A stretch of DNA of 62,339 bases from Pedosphaera sp. Its GTDB lineage: Bacteria > Verrucomicrobiota > Verrucomicrobiia > Limisphaerales > JADLHS01. The notes under the pieces were generated by a model. That model was given only the letters and a program-made list of their open reading frames with translations. It did not search any database and was not told the origin of the DNA. The position numbers and the translations under genes were made by a program. The DNA lies in contig SIBJ01000014.1 in NCBI GenBank assembly GCA_009695195.1, positions 1 through 62,339 on the forward strand, given 5' to 3'. Positions 37,201 through 45,052 of this stretch are shown one piece after another; position 1 is the first letter of the stretch; every line of letters starts with the position of its first letter.

Positions 37201-37895
37201 TGCTGCGCGAGCTTGCTGGACTTGCGCGCGATGGTGTCCGCCGAGTCTTTGATGAGACTTTCCACGGAGAGCACCAGGAACAAACCGTTGACCGGACAAT
37301 GCGGGCGGGTCTTCTTGAGCAGCCGCAGGAACTCCTTCCATTCTGGTGCGTCGCCGGAGCCGGCTTCGCCGAAGATCATCGAGCCGGCGGTGTCGAGAAT
37401 GATGCCGCGGTTGGTGAACCACCAATCCATGTTCACCGTGCCGCCGGAACCTTGCATCTCGTCCTGCAAGCCGGGCGGGAAATCTATCCCGGAATGGCGG
37501 ATGGCTTCGGACTTGCCGGAGCCGGGTTCGCCGATGATGATGTACCACGGAAGTTTGTAGATGTCCTTGTCGCGGCTTTTGAACTGCGTCAGGCCGGTCT
37601 GAAATTTCTGGCGCAACTTGTCCAGCGCCGCGCGTTTGTTCGGATCGCTGATGGATTTGGGCGCGGCGGAAGTCTGGGCCTCGAGCGCGGAGGTAAACCG
37701 CTTGCTCTGGCTTTTGGCCTGGTAACGCCGCCAAAGGTAATAGCCGCCGAAGCACAGCAGGAACAGTACGAGAATGCTGACGCCGACGATGATCCCGACT
37801 TTGCCGGGAAAAACGAAGAAGGACGCCACGGCCCCGAGGCCGACCGCGCCCATCCCAACCTTCACCGGACCGCTTACTCTTGCGTCGTCTTCCAT
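34200..37895 (-). CDS. tssM: Type VI secretion membrane-complex protein TssM (IcmF)-like
   Basis: The 1231-residue protein has two N-terminal transmembrane helices (about 13-29 and 33-55) and a cytoplasmic GTPase-like domain with Walker A GEPGSGKS at 122-129 and Walker B GIILDTAG near residue 165. The IcmF-related region follows (LPESVMRLAPRLRRYLETVF, PVFLRGIYFTS), then a third helix (about 455-478). The remaining 750 residues are periplasmic. In T6SS, TssM spans both membranes' space with TssL and the lipoprotein TssJ to form the trans-envelope channel base. The C-terminal end (PGQSDWGLLHVIQAG) fits the IcmF C-terminal domain. Length is normal. It lies 44 bases after tssL. Confidence 0.93.
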   Translation of the reverse strand: MEDDARVSGPVKVGMGAVGLGAVASFFVFPGKVGIIVGVSILVLFLLCFGGYYLWRRYQAKSQSKRFTSALEAQTSAAPKSISDPNKRAALDKLRQKFQTGLTQFKSRDKDIYKLPWYIIIGEPGSGKSEAIRHSGIDFPPGLQDEMQGSGGTVNMDWWFTNRGIILDTAGSMIFGEAGSGDAPEWKEFLRLLKKTRPHCPVNGLFLVLSVESLIKDSADTIARKSSKLAQQLDLIQRALDVRFPVYLLVTKCDLLIGFREFFDSNDPDFQYQMFGWSNPDPLDSHFRPDLVETHLKSVAERLRRRRMALLRETATAGRLGDTQHFFASSYQLGGAPAAAPRKLDEVDSLFALPESVMRLAPRLRRYLETVFVAGEWSAKPVFLRGIYFTSSMREGKALDEAIALATGLGLDQLPEERSWEKNRAFFLRDLFLEKVFRESGLVTRATNTLKMLRSRQLLIFGTAGAALLLLLGFATYGYFGLKKSVLNESGYWQAGAANWKQGEWSPGIVRPGEGADVFRFGYSGTNIVEVADNPTVLEFHSRLKKKIEGGFSVPFIFKPAVWIGMGEVKNRDDAQRVLFERGVLTPLIGASRRKMIEVAPRNDDPASLRRHRDALLSLVQIEAELANRKPGEGLSGGTNGMERAGKYLNTFVSYLTDSEFKGDTNLTSVFAWTYLTNKAGLNKWAPVYFSGGDRLSNNIAIRTGLQRFRDANRTNEVRVQKELANVNQLVTALLRFRDSESAWLSSAGNSCVALTADVVPAKAAVDDAWNELSKNSYFGPGTTTNLNARYRLLEDAAQGAARTSMNEITSGLGVGAQMSGIIAEVSSALTSFGQEAAQAVRTNRAAASNVVAELDLNFVTPARAVPLYQARWALYTNACALRDAQVGVSEAVIGNQWRDFLDRLASADQFVAGLTNYTGPFAPTVATVCDGIAGAAVKELKARFVADYVKEAARQLTRTTERSTWTIGDITNSRSLFERIQRDLDAREKLGGEAAQLEAVKSKLAQTRRAVLTGTAAYINGRIGFPVRLKDTVAVMNPGDLKALSGLLANLAQELGNPIWQADADAVRKLKDDSASYASVVSALVDKDGNPVEWELAFIPPEVNSDDHRMITVYPYAQVSFGGERTAWKDVSHESKAISFGTNGVQQKVEIAFRKFADDAKSQVTPLPGQSDWGLLHVIQAGNCTRSEDGRTWRFKVRLEDKTQSLAGFAVFEARLLARMGLPKVEDWPK

Positions 37896-37939
37896 AGTTG
37901 CCGAACGAGATTGTTTAGTGGCGCGGAAATCCGCGCGGT

Positions 37940-38644
37940 TTATTTCGGGGCGCTTTCGACACCCTTGCCCTGCTCCACGATTTTTTCCACGGCGACCGAG
38001 AGCTTGCTGACCGCGCGCGCGTACAAGCCGTAATAGGCGATCATCACGCTCAAGCTGACGAAGATGAAGACCAGCAGGACCAGGATGATCTTGTTACTGG
38101 GCGGCTCGGTCAGCACCCGCGTGTCGGTGAAACGATATGCCTCCTCGCTGACCTTCGAGCGCGAATCCGAATCAATCCACTGCCGGATGCGCGGAAAAAT
38201 CTGCTCGGTGTATTTGCGAATATTCTCCGGCTGGGCCTGATACATGCCCATGAAGCCAAGACCGAGGCAGACGTAATAAACCGACAGCCGTTCCGCCGCC
38301 TCTTCGCTCGTGTCGGTCAAGTCCGCCTCCAGCAAATCGAAGAACCGTTCATCCCCGGCAAGTTCGTTGCGTTCCTTCGCCAGCCGATTGTCCGCCCACT
38401 GCGCGGCGAACTTCAGCCGGCTGGTGCAGATGACATTGTCGAGAAAGAAGATCATCGGCAGTTCGAGGCGCTGGACCTGATTGGAAAGGCGCACATCGGA
38501 GGCCGTGCCGCGCTGGACCTGTTCGAGGAGGTCTTTCACCTCGCCGCGCACGCGCGCGTACTCGGGATGCGCCTGCGTCTTCGCAACGCGGTTCAACCGG
38601 CAGACGTACTGAAAAAGGTCTTCGTAAAGTTCGAGCAGCTTCAT
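37940..38644 (-). CDS. tssL: Type VI secretion membrane-complex protein TssL (DotU)-like
   Basis: The 234-residue protein has the cytoplasmic DotU helical domain (about 1-180): LPMIFFLDNVICTS, AQWADNRLAKERNELAGDERFFDLL, then RLSVYYVCLGLGFMGMYQ. One C-terminal transmembrane helix (about 184-208: IILVLLVFIFVSLSVMIAYY) anchors it, with a short periplasmic end and no peptidoglycan-binding OmpA domain. It partners TssM in the inner membrane and docks TssK. Its start overlaps the tssK stop by 4 bases (ATGA), so the two are translationally coupled. Confidence 0.93.
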   Translation of the reverse strand: MKLLELYEDLFQYVCRLNRVAKTQAHPEYARVRGEVKDLLEQVQRGTASDVRLSNQVQRLELPMIFFLDNVICTSRLKFAAQWADNRLAKERNELAGDERFFDLLEADLTDTSEEAAERLSVYYVCLGLGFMGMYQAQPENIRKYTEQIFPRIRQWIDSDSRSKVSEEAYRFTDTRVLTEPPSNKIILVLLVFIFVSLSVMIAYYGLYARAVSKLSVAVEKIVEQGKGVESAPK

Positions 38645-40002
38645 GTCGCGGATGATGGCAAGGTCATGTACAGCGTGAAGGTCGCGTCGGCAAGGTCGAA
38701 CTCGGCGTTGTTCCAGACGAGCGAGATGGCTTTGTCGGTCTTGATCTGATCCCAGCGGCGTTGGTTCGAGGCGGGCTGAATGCGAAAGTAATGGAGGTCG
38801 CTCTGGCCGGGCAATTCGAGCGGCGGGTAATTTTCCTCCTTCAATTCCAAGCCGAAGATCGCCACGTCTTCCATGCTCCGCGGCATGAATTTGAATTTAT
38901 TGGCGTCGGCGAGATACACCGCCAGCTTCGTGCGCTCGGCCCGCGTCTTGACCCCGAGGAAATAGCCGGTCGGTTTTTCGAAGTGCATCGGTTCGAGCGT
39001 CGCGCGCACTTTGCCGGGGCCGCCGGCGAACGGTACCTTCAACGGCTCGCGCCCCTGCTTGACGCGGATCAACTCGCGGATCTTCAGGTCCAATTCCTTG
39101 AACGAACGGAACGGGTCGAGATGATTGTAGGGCTCGCACTCGAACGTGGTCCGCGCCGGATGCAGCGCGAGCAGTTCGCCGAGCAATTCGCGGAGTTGCA
39201 GATTGATCGCGAAAGGCGTGAGGTTTCCCTCCTCGACGAGACTGGGCAGGCTGGCGCAAAACCGGTTCAGCACCGTCAATTGCAACGTCAACTCCCACTT
39301 CACCTCGAGGCCGTGGCCGCCGGTCGCGGCTTTCACACGCAGATCGTTGCGGCTCGCGTTGAGCTGCGCCACCAGCTCGCGCATCATGTCGTGCAGCACG
39401 GGCGACGAACGCAGCAGCAGCGAAGGCGGAACGAATTCCGGGTCCTGGCGCGCCTTGCCCGTGTCCTCGCCCGTCACGCGCACCACGCGCAGCAACGGAA
39501 TGAATTCCATGTCCGACAGGTCTTCGCCCTTGAGCACGGCGCGGGCGTTCACCTTGCGCGCGTGAATGGTTTGCGGGTTCTCACCCGTGTTCTCATCCAT
39601 CACTTCGCGGACCTCGTCCGGGATGTGAAGCAACTTGATGCGCGGGTCGGCCTGTTCGCCGGGGCGAAAGGCGTTCGCGCGGTTCTTGGCCCAAAGTGGA
39701 ATCGCCAGCAGGATTTCGAGCGGGCCGGTGTTGCGCGCCAGTTCGGTTTTGATGTCGAGCGCGGGGAGATTGGCGTCCTCGGGAAAAAACACCTCCTGCC
39801 CGCTGGGCATGATCACGCGCAAACGCTCGAAGCGGACGCGGCCGTCGGCCAGATCGTCGTGCGAGATGCGGCTCTCAAGGACGCCGAAACAAAACGGCGT
39901 CAGCAAACCGCGCGCGGCGCGCACCTCCTGCTGCAGCCGGCGCTGCATGGCTTGCAGATGGTGCGGCTGAAGAAACAATCCTTCATGCCAGTGAACGTGC
40001 AT
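38641..40002 (-). CDS. tssK: Type VI secretion baseplate-adaptor protein TssK-like
   Basis: The 453-residue protein has the TssK hallmark N-terminus HWHEGLFLQPHHLQAMQRR and the family segments GVLESRISHDDLADGRVRFERLRVIMPSGQ near residue 40 and EILLAIPLW near 95. The C-terminal part (about 310-450) is the TssL-binding region. TssK is a cytoplasmic trimer that links the baseplate (TssEFG/VgrG) to TssL-TssM. Its baseplate partners are not encoded here. It starts 26 bases after the TagH-like gene and overlaps tssL by 4 bases. Length is standard. Confidence 0.92.
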   Translation of the reverse strand: MHVHWHEGLFLQPHHLQAMQRRLQQEVRAARGLLTPFCFGVLESRISHDDLADGRVRFERLRVIMPSGQEVFFPEDANLPALDIKTELARNTGPLEILLAIPLWAKNRANAFRPGEQADPRIKLLHIPDEVREVMDENTGENPQTIHARKVNARAVLKGEDLSDMEFIPLLRVVRVTGEDTGKARQDPEFVPPSLLLRSSPVLHDMMRELVAQLNASRNDLRVKAATGGHGLEVKWELTLQLTVLNRFCASLPSLVEEGNLTPFAINLQLRELLGELLALHPARTTFECEPYNHLDPFRSFKELDLKIRELIRVKQGREPLKVPFAGGPGKVRATLEPMHFEKPTGYFLGVKTRAERTKLAVYLADANKFKFMPRSMEDVAIFGLELKEENYPPLELPGQSDLHYFRIQPASNQRRWDQIKTDKAISLVWNNAEFDLADATFTLYMTLPSSAT

Positions 40003-40028
40003 AAAAAATCAAACCTAAAACCACAAAC

Positions 40029-40964
40029 TTACCGGCTGCTCATAACCCGCTTCTCCACAAAAGCGCCGAGGCAGTCCTTGATCTTGCGATCCACATGGTC
40101 GGCGGTGGCGAAATCTTCCGCCAGTTCCAGGTATTTTTCCCAGCAGAGTTCTTTCTTGTTCTTGCCGAAAAATTTCCCGCTCTTGCCTTCGTCGGTGACC
40201 ACCATCTCGATCGCGCCCGGTGACAAGCGCTCGACGAGATCACGGCCAAAATCCCGACCGCCACCGAGAATGGCCGCGATGAGACCGCCAAGCAGCCCGG
40301 CGATGGCCTTGACCTGCGGCTCCAGCGGGTCGCTGTCCGTCACCAAGAAGCGCGCCGCCGCCGCGCGAAAATCCTGCGACCGGCGCAGGAGCGAACTCTT
40401 GGGCGACAGGTCGCGCATGGCCGTCATGGCCGTCTGGTCGAGCCGCGCGAAGATATCGGCGAGGACGATCGCCATTTCCACGACGCGGGACAATCGCACC
40501 TGATCCGTCGGCGTGATGCCGAGGGTCTTGCGCAATTCATCCGAGACATCAATGACCAGTGAATCGCGATCCACCCAGACGAGCCCGGCATCGTAAAGGC
40601 GTTTGGAAAACTCGTTGCGCGTTTCCTCCGGCAACTGGGCCGCCGCTTCGAGGAAACGATCGAGCAAATCCCGCGGCGATGACGGCGCGGGCGCCGCCGC
40701 CGGTGCCAAAACCGGGATGGGCGCTGACGCCGAGGTCGCAACCTGTCCGGCCACGGGGAAACGCTGGAGCATGGCCTGCAAGTAACGTTTGCGATTGGCG
40801 GGCGGCGTGTTTTTGAGATTCCGCTCCATCTCCTCCCCGAGATACTCGCGCCGCTTTTCGGCGGACAAAGTCGCGGCGTCCGTTTGGATCAAGCGCAACC
40901 GCGCGGCCCACTGCTCTAATGAGGCGTATTCTTCGTCGGTCAACGTTGTTTGTGTGTGGCTCAT
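40029..40964 (-). CDS. TagH C-terminal-domain-like protein lacking the FHA domain
   Basis: The 311-residue protein begins with an acidic helical region and a Pro/Ala-rich linker (about 80-95: APIPVLAPAAAPAPSS). The C-terminal half has LSPGAIEMVVTDE and KKELCWEKYLELAEDFAT...VDRKIKDCLGAFVEKRV. In my reading these resemble the C-terminal domain of TagH/Fha1, where a 'LsPe.iE' segment is followed by 'WelYeelyeel..' and a final 'F..aF..aYe'. In canonical TagH an N-terminal FHA domain binds phosphothreonine made by PpkA; here no FHA motif (GRS.., SRxHA) is visible. It lies 26 bases before tssK. The assignment is moderate because it rests on pattern, not a search. Confidence 0.5.
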   Translation of the reverse strand: MSHTQTTLTDEEYASLEQWAARLRLIQTDAATLSAEKRREYLGEEMERNLKNTPPANRKRYLQAMLQRFPVAGQVATSASAPIPVLAPAAAPAPSSPRDLLDRFLEAAAQLPEETRNEFSKRLYDAGLVWVDRDSLVIDVSDELRKTLGITPTDQVRLSRVVEMAIVLADIFARLDQTAMTAMRDLSPKSSLLRRSQDFRAAAARFLVTDSDPLEPQVKAIAGLLGGLIAAILGGGRDFGRDLVERLSPGAIEMVVTDEGKSGKFFGKNKKELCWEKYLELAEDFATADHVDRKIKDCLGAFVEKRVMSSR

Positions 40965-41148
40965 TAGTTATCCCCAACTCTCGTTCCCGGCGGAATTGTT
41001 TCCTTCCGGCCGTGGAGGATGGCCGTAGCCTTACCCATCCACGATCGAGGGACAAGCAGGAACCGCCCGGCGATTAGAGTCAGGAAGTCCGCCGTTGCCA
41101 GTCGGTGGCAGCCGCCAGTCTCAGTAACCTCACGTCGCCACAAACGCA

Positions 41149-44100
41149 TCAGGGCGCGTTCGTAAACAGGTTGAACCGGAAGAATCGTTCCGGCGGTGCT
41201 GGCGGCGAGACAACCGAGTTCGTAAACCGGTTCGTGATCCCACCGACCCCAGCCGTGACAAACGCCCAATTCGGCGTCACGAGATTTGTTGCGGAATAGA
41301 GCGCCCGGTTGCCGTACCAGTCCACAACCACTGCGCCCGGACTCAGCGCCGTGACATTCAGGTTCGACGGACAGGATTGGAATGTCACGGAGACTTGATT
41401 GGTTGTTGTCGGGCCGCTGCTTCCGGGAGGATCATCCACGATTTTGAACACGTAGGTTCCGGGAATCTGGTTGGTGGGTGTATAATTGGTGGTGTTTTGT
41501 GCCAGCAATACGGAGAAGTTCTCGTTGTACCAGTCCACGACATCGTTCTTTGGCGCCTCGACTGACAGCACCAGGATCGGATGCCGCACGAGAAGGCAAG
41601 TGGTTACGTCTGCGGGCGGTAACACAGTGCCGTTGGTAACGCTGATGGAATTGGTCGCCCGGCATTGCGGCGGCGAACCGTCGGTAACCACGACGGTGAA
41701 ACGATAAACGTCATCCGGGTGGCCATTGTTTGGAATCGTGGCCGCCGTGTTCTGGGAGGTGCTGTTGGTCAGAGGTGCGCCTCCGGTCTGCGACCAACTG
41801 AAACTGTACGGTGGCGTGCCTCCGGTCACTGTCGCCGTCAGCTGTAGAATCTGGTTGTTCACCACCGTTCCCGGCGCCGCACTTGCCGTCACGCCAAGGT
41901 AGGGCACGACCGTCACGACATTCGTTCCCAAAATATCTCCGGGGTTCTGCGCGACGCAAGTAGTACCCTGGTTAGAAACCGAGAGGATGTAGAACTCGTA
42001 ATTGGTGGCCAACGTCGCGGAGAGGTTGGTTAACTCGAGCGACGTGAGCACTCGCCGCAACGTAGCGGCGTTGCCCGGGGAAGCGTTGGTGGTTTGCTCG
42101 TAGTTGTCCGACCACCGGATCGTCCACGGGCTGACGCCGTTTAACAGCGCGTTGAGCGTCACCGTGCCACCGTTGCAGTAATTGGTCTGATTGCCGCTGG
42201 TCAGCGTCGCTTTCGGGCGCGGGTTCACGGTGATGGCCGAGTTGTTGGTCAGGTCGGCGTTGAGCGCTGTGCAATTGGTGTCGCTCAGTTCGGAAACGGA
42301 ATACGTCACGATGGCGGCAGTATTCAGATTGGTCGTGGTCGGCGTCACGGCGAGTGTGTTTGTTTGCGTGGTCACCCCAGTTAGCGACTGAATCACAATC
42401 CCGTTGGATCGCCAGGAATAATTCCACGGCCCGTTGCCCGTCAGCACCACTTTCACCTCCGTCGGGTCGCCGTTGCAAATTATGGCGGCGCCGCTAACCG
42501 CCGTCGTTGCCGTCGGGCGCGGGTTGACCGTGATCGTAGCGGGAGCAGCGAGCGGAAGATCGCCCGGATCGGCAGTGCAATGTGCGTCGGTCAACGCGGT
42601 CACAGTGAAACTCGCCGTGTAGGTCGCATACAGGTTAGTATTGACCGGGCTAACCGTGAGGATGTCCACGTTGGTTGCAACTCCGGTGTGGATCGCCACA
42701 ACGACACCGTTGGAGGACCAGGTCACATTCCACGGGCCGAGGCCGGTCAACGCCGCGAGAACCGGCGTCGAACTGCCGTTGCAAATGGTGGAATCGCCGC
42801 TCACCGTCGAGGTCGGGCGCGGGTTGACCGTGATGACGTTCGTGCCCACCAGATCACCCGGCTGGTTGGCCGCGCAAGTCGTGGCGTTGGTGACGGAAGT
42901 GATGGTGAAGAAATAATTCGTCGCCGCGTTGGGGAAGACGTTGGTGACTTGCGCCGCGGTGAAGCCGCGCAACAACACCACGGAATTGCCCGGCGCGGCG
43001 TTGGTCGTTTGCACCAGGCCATCGGACCATTGGACCGTCCACGGCGATATGCCGGTGAGCAGCGCCTTCATCGTGGTGCCCTGGCCGTTGCAGATGCTGA
43101 TGGCGTCGTTCAACGTCGCCGTGGGCCGCGGGTTGACGGTGACGACGGCGTTGCTGCGGAGGTCGCTCGCGATGGCGGTGCAATGCACGTCGTTCAACGC
43201 GGTCACGGTGTAGGTCGCGGTGATGGCGGAATTCGGATTGGGGTTCACCGGGGATTGCGTCAACACATCCGGGTTGTTGGTGACGCCGGTATGCACGACC
43301 ACAACTACACCGTTGGATGACCACGTCACGTTCCACGGTCCGGTGCCGGTCAAGGCCGCCAGGATCGGAGTTGAGCTTCCGTTGCAGATGGTTGTCGTCC
43401 CGCTCACGGTCGCCGTCGGACGCGGATGCACGGTGATGACGACGTTGCTGCTGACCGAGCAGTGCCCCGGCACCAGGGAGAAATCGGTCACCGTTAATGT
43501 CAGTGGGTAACTGACCCCGTTGGTCAGGTCCGCGGGCGGCGTGAACGTCGGCTTCGCGAGCGCGGGGTTGTTCAAATAATTGGTCGGCGCCCAACTGTAT
43601 GTGTAACTGCCTCCGCCTCCCGGCGTCCCTCCGCTGGCACTGCCATCCAACACCACCGCGTCGCCAGAGCAGATGACCGGCAACGGGTTCGTCACGTGCA
43701 CGAAGAGCAACGGATTGACGATCACGACCGCGGCCGTGCGGTTGGTGTTGAGAAAGCCGGTGCGTTTGTCGCGCGACTGCGCGTAGAAAGTATTGGTGGT
43801 GCCGGGCGCGAGATTGTTCGGCGTGAAAGTCGGCGAACCCGTGAAGACCGGCGTGCCGCCGCTGGCGTTGGTGAACCAGTCCACGGTCACCCAGTTGGAA
43901 ACGGTCACGGACACCGTCCCGCTGTTCACGAAGCCCGGCCCGGAGGCGCAAACATAGGCGTTGGTGCCGGCCACCGGCGCGAAGGGCGTGAGGCCACCGA
44001 TCAACACGGTGCCGGCATCGCCCACCAGCAAAGCCACGTTCGCCAGCGGTCCGGTCGTGGCAAACGTCACGCCGCGCAACGGACTCGTCAGCGGAAGATT

Positions 44101-45033
44101 GCTCGTGACCGTCGAGGAGGCCACGATGTCCCAATTCACGCCGTTCGTGCTCGTCACGATGAATGCGTTCGTGCCATCTCTTCCAACCGCGATGAAACCG
44201 GGATTAAGGTAAGCAACGCCGTTGAGCAACCGGGTGGTCGCGGTCGAAATCACCGAGGAATTTGTCGCCCAAGCGAAGCCGCCGTTGGTGGAGACGAGGA
44301 TGACTCCGTTGGTGCCCACCGCGACGAGGGTGTTCGCGCCGTCCGATGCCACGCCCAAGAGGTCCGGCCGGGCGAAAGTATTGGTGATGCCGACGATGCC
44401 ATTCCAAAGGCGTCCGCCGTTCGTCGAAACGCGGATGATCCCCTGAATGCCGACCGAGGCAAATTTATTCAGACCAAACGCCGTCACACCGCGAAAGGAT
44501 TCGAGGAATTCGTAAATGTAGGATGGAGAATTCGTCCCGACCGTCCACGGGGCGAGGAGGCTGTTCGTGGACCAGGTGTTTTGTGAGGAGCCGGGCGTGG
44601 CGACGAACGTAGCGCCGTCGAAGGCCAATCCCTGAAGCTCAATCGCGTTGTTCGTAAAAACCTTGCCCGCGTTGGCCCAATTCCGACCGCCGTCCGAGGA
44701 ACGGAAGACCACGTTGTTGGAGCCGCCGGCGGCGAACAGCCCGTTGCCGTACACGACGCCCTTCAGATGGAGGTTCGTAGTCGTGGAAACGTTCGTGGGA
44801 AACCACGCCGTCGCGGTGCTCAAGTCGGCGGTGTCGAACGTGGCGGTGAACACGCGGGAGTTCGTGCCGACGGCCACCAGCACGTTGGTGTTGGCGCCGC
44901 CAAGCGCCACGGCGTTCAAATTCACGCCGGCGGAACCGGCGGCGGCGGTGATGTTCGAGAACACGAGCTGCGCGTGCGTCGGGAGAACCAGCCCGGAACA
45001 AAGCACGGAAAGCGCAAAAAATTTTCGATTCAT
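41149..45033 (-). CDS. Large secreted protein: Asp-box propeller plus repeated Ig-like domains
   Basis: The 1294-residue protein starts with a signal peptide (MNRKFFALSVLCSGLVLPTHA). Residues 25-345 are a beta-propeller-like region with Asp-box motifs (RSSDGGRNW, VSTNGGRLW, VSTNGGFAW, TSTNGVNW). From about 355 on come PKD/Ig-like repeats. A unit with PRPTATVSGTTTICNG...GTGPWNVTWSSNGV recurs about five times at roughly 95-residue spacing, and each has a likely Cys pair (ICNG and HCTA/NCTA). The repeats are also similar at DNA level, so they arose by recent duplication. It sits between the outer-membrane barrel gene (19-base gap) and the TagH-like gene in the T6SS-like run, and may be an exposed surface component or cargo. 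Confidence 0.8.
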   Translation of the reverse strand: MNRKFFALSVLCSGLVLPTHAQLVFSNITAAAGSAGVNLNAVALGGANTNVLVAVGTNSRVFTATFDTADLSTATAWFPTNVSTTTNLHLKGVVYGNGLFAAGGSNNVVFRSSDGGRNWANAGKVFTNNAIELQGLAFDGATFVATPGSSQNTWSTNSLLAPWTVGTNSPSYIYEFLESFRGVTAFGLNKFASVGIQGIIRVSTNGGRLWNGIVGITNTFARPDLLGVASDGANTLVAVGTNGVILVSTNGGFAWATNSSVISTATTRLLNGVAYLNPGFIAVGRDGTNAFIVTSTNGVNWDIVASSTVTSNLPLTSPLRGVTFATTGPLANVALLVGDAGTVLIGGLTPFAPVAGTNAYVCASGPGFVNSGTVSVTVSNWVTVDWFTNASGGTPVFTGSPTFTPNNLAPGTTNTFYAQSRDKRTGFLNTNRTAAVVIVNPLLFVHVTNPLPVICSGDAVVLDGSASGGTPGGGGSYTYSWAPTNYLNNPALAKPTFTPPADLTNGVSYPLTLTVTDFSLVPGHCSVSSNVVITVHPRPTATVSGTTTICNGSSTPILAALTGTGPWNVTWSSNGVVVVVHTGVTNNPDVLTQSPVNPNPNSAITATYTVTALNDVHCTAIASDLRSNAVVTVNPRPTATLNDAISICNGQGTTMKALLTGISPWTVQWSDGLVQTTNAAPGNSVVLLRGFTAAQVTNVFPNAATNYFFTITSVTNATTCAANQPGDLVGTNVITVNPRPTSTVSGDSTICNGSSTPVLAALTGLGPWNVTWSSNGVVVAIHTGVATNVDILTVSPVNTNLYATYTASFTVTALTDAHCTADPGDLPLAAPATITVNPRPTATTAVSGAAIICNGDPTEVKVVLTGNGPWNYSWRSNGIVIQSLTGVTTQTNTLAVTPTTTNLNTAAIVTYSVSELSDTNCTALNADLTNNSAITVNPRPKATLTSGNQTNYCNGGTVTLNALLNGVSPWTIRWSDNYEQTTNASPGNAATLRRVLTSLELTNLSATLATNYEFYILSVSNQGTTCVAQNPGDILGTNVVTVVPYLGVTASAAPGTVVNNQILQLTATVTGGTPPYSFSWSQTGGAPLTNSTSQNTAATIPNNGHPDDVYRFTVVVTDGSPPQCRATNSISVTNGTVLPPADVTTCLLVRHPILVLSVEAPKNDVVDWYNENFSVLLAQNTTNYTPTNQIPGTYVFKIVDDPPGSSGPTTTNQVSVTFQSCPSNLNVTALSPGAVVVDWYGNRALYSATNLVTPNWAFVTAGVGGITNRFTNSVVSPPAPPERFFRFNLFTNAP

Positions 45034-45052
45034 AGCCTTCTCCAGTTTTTAA

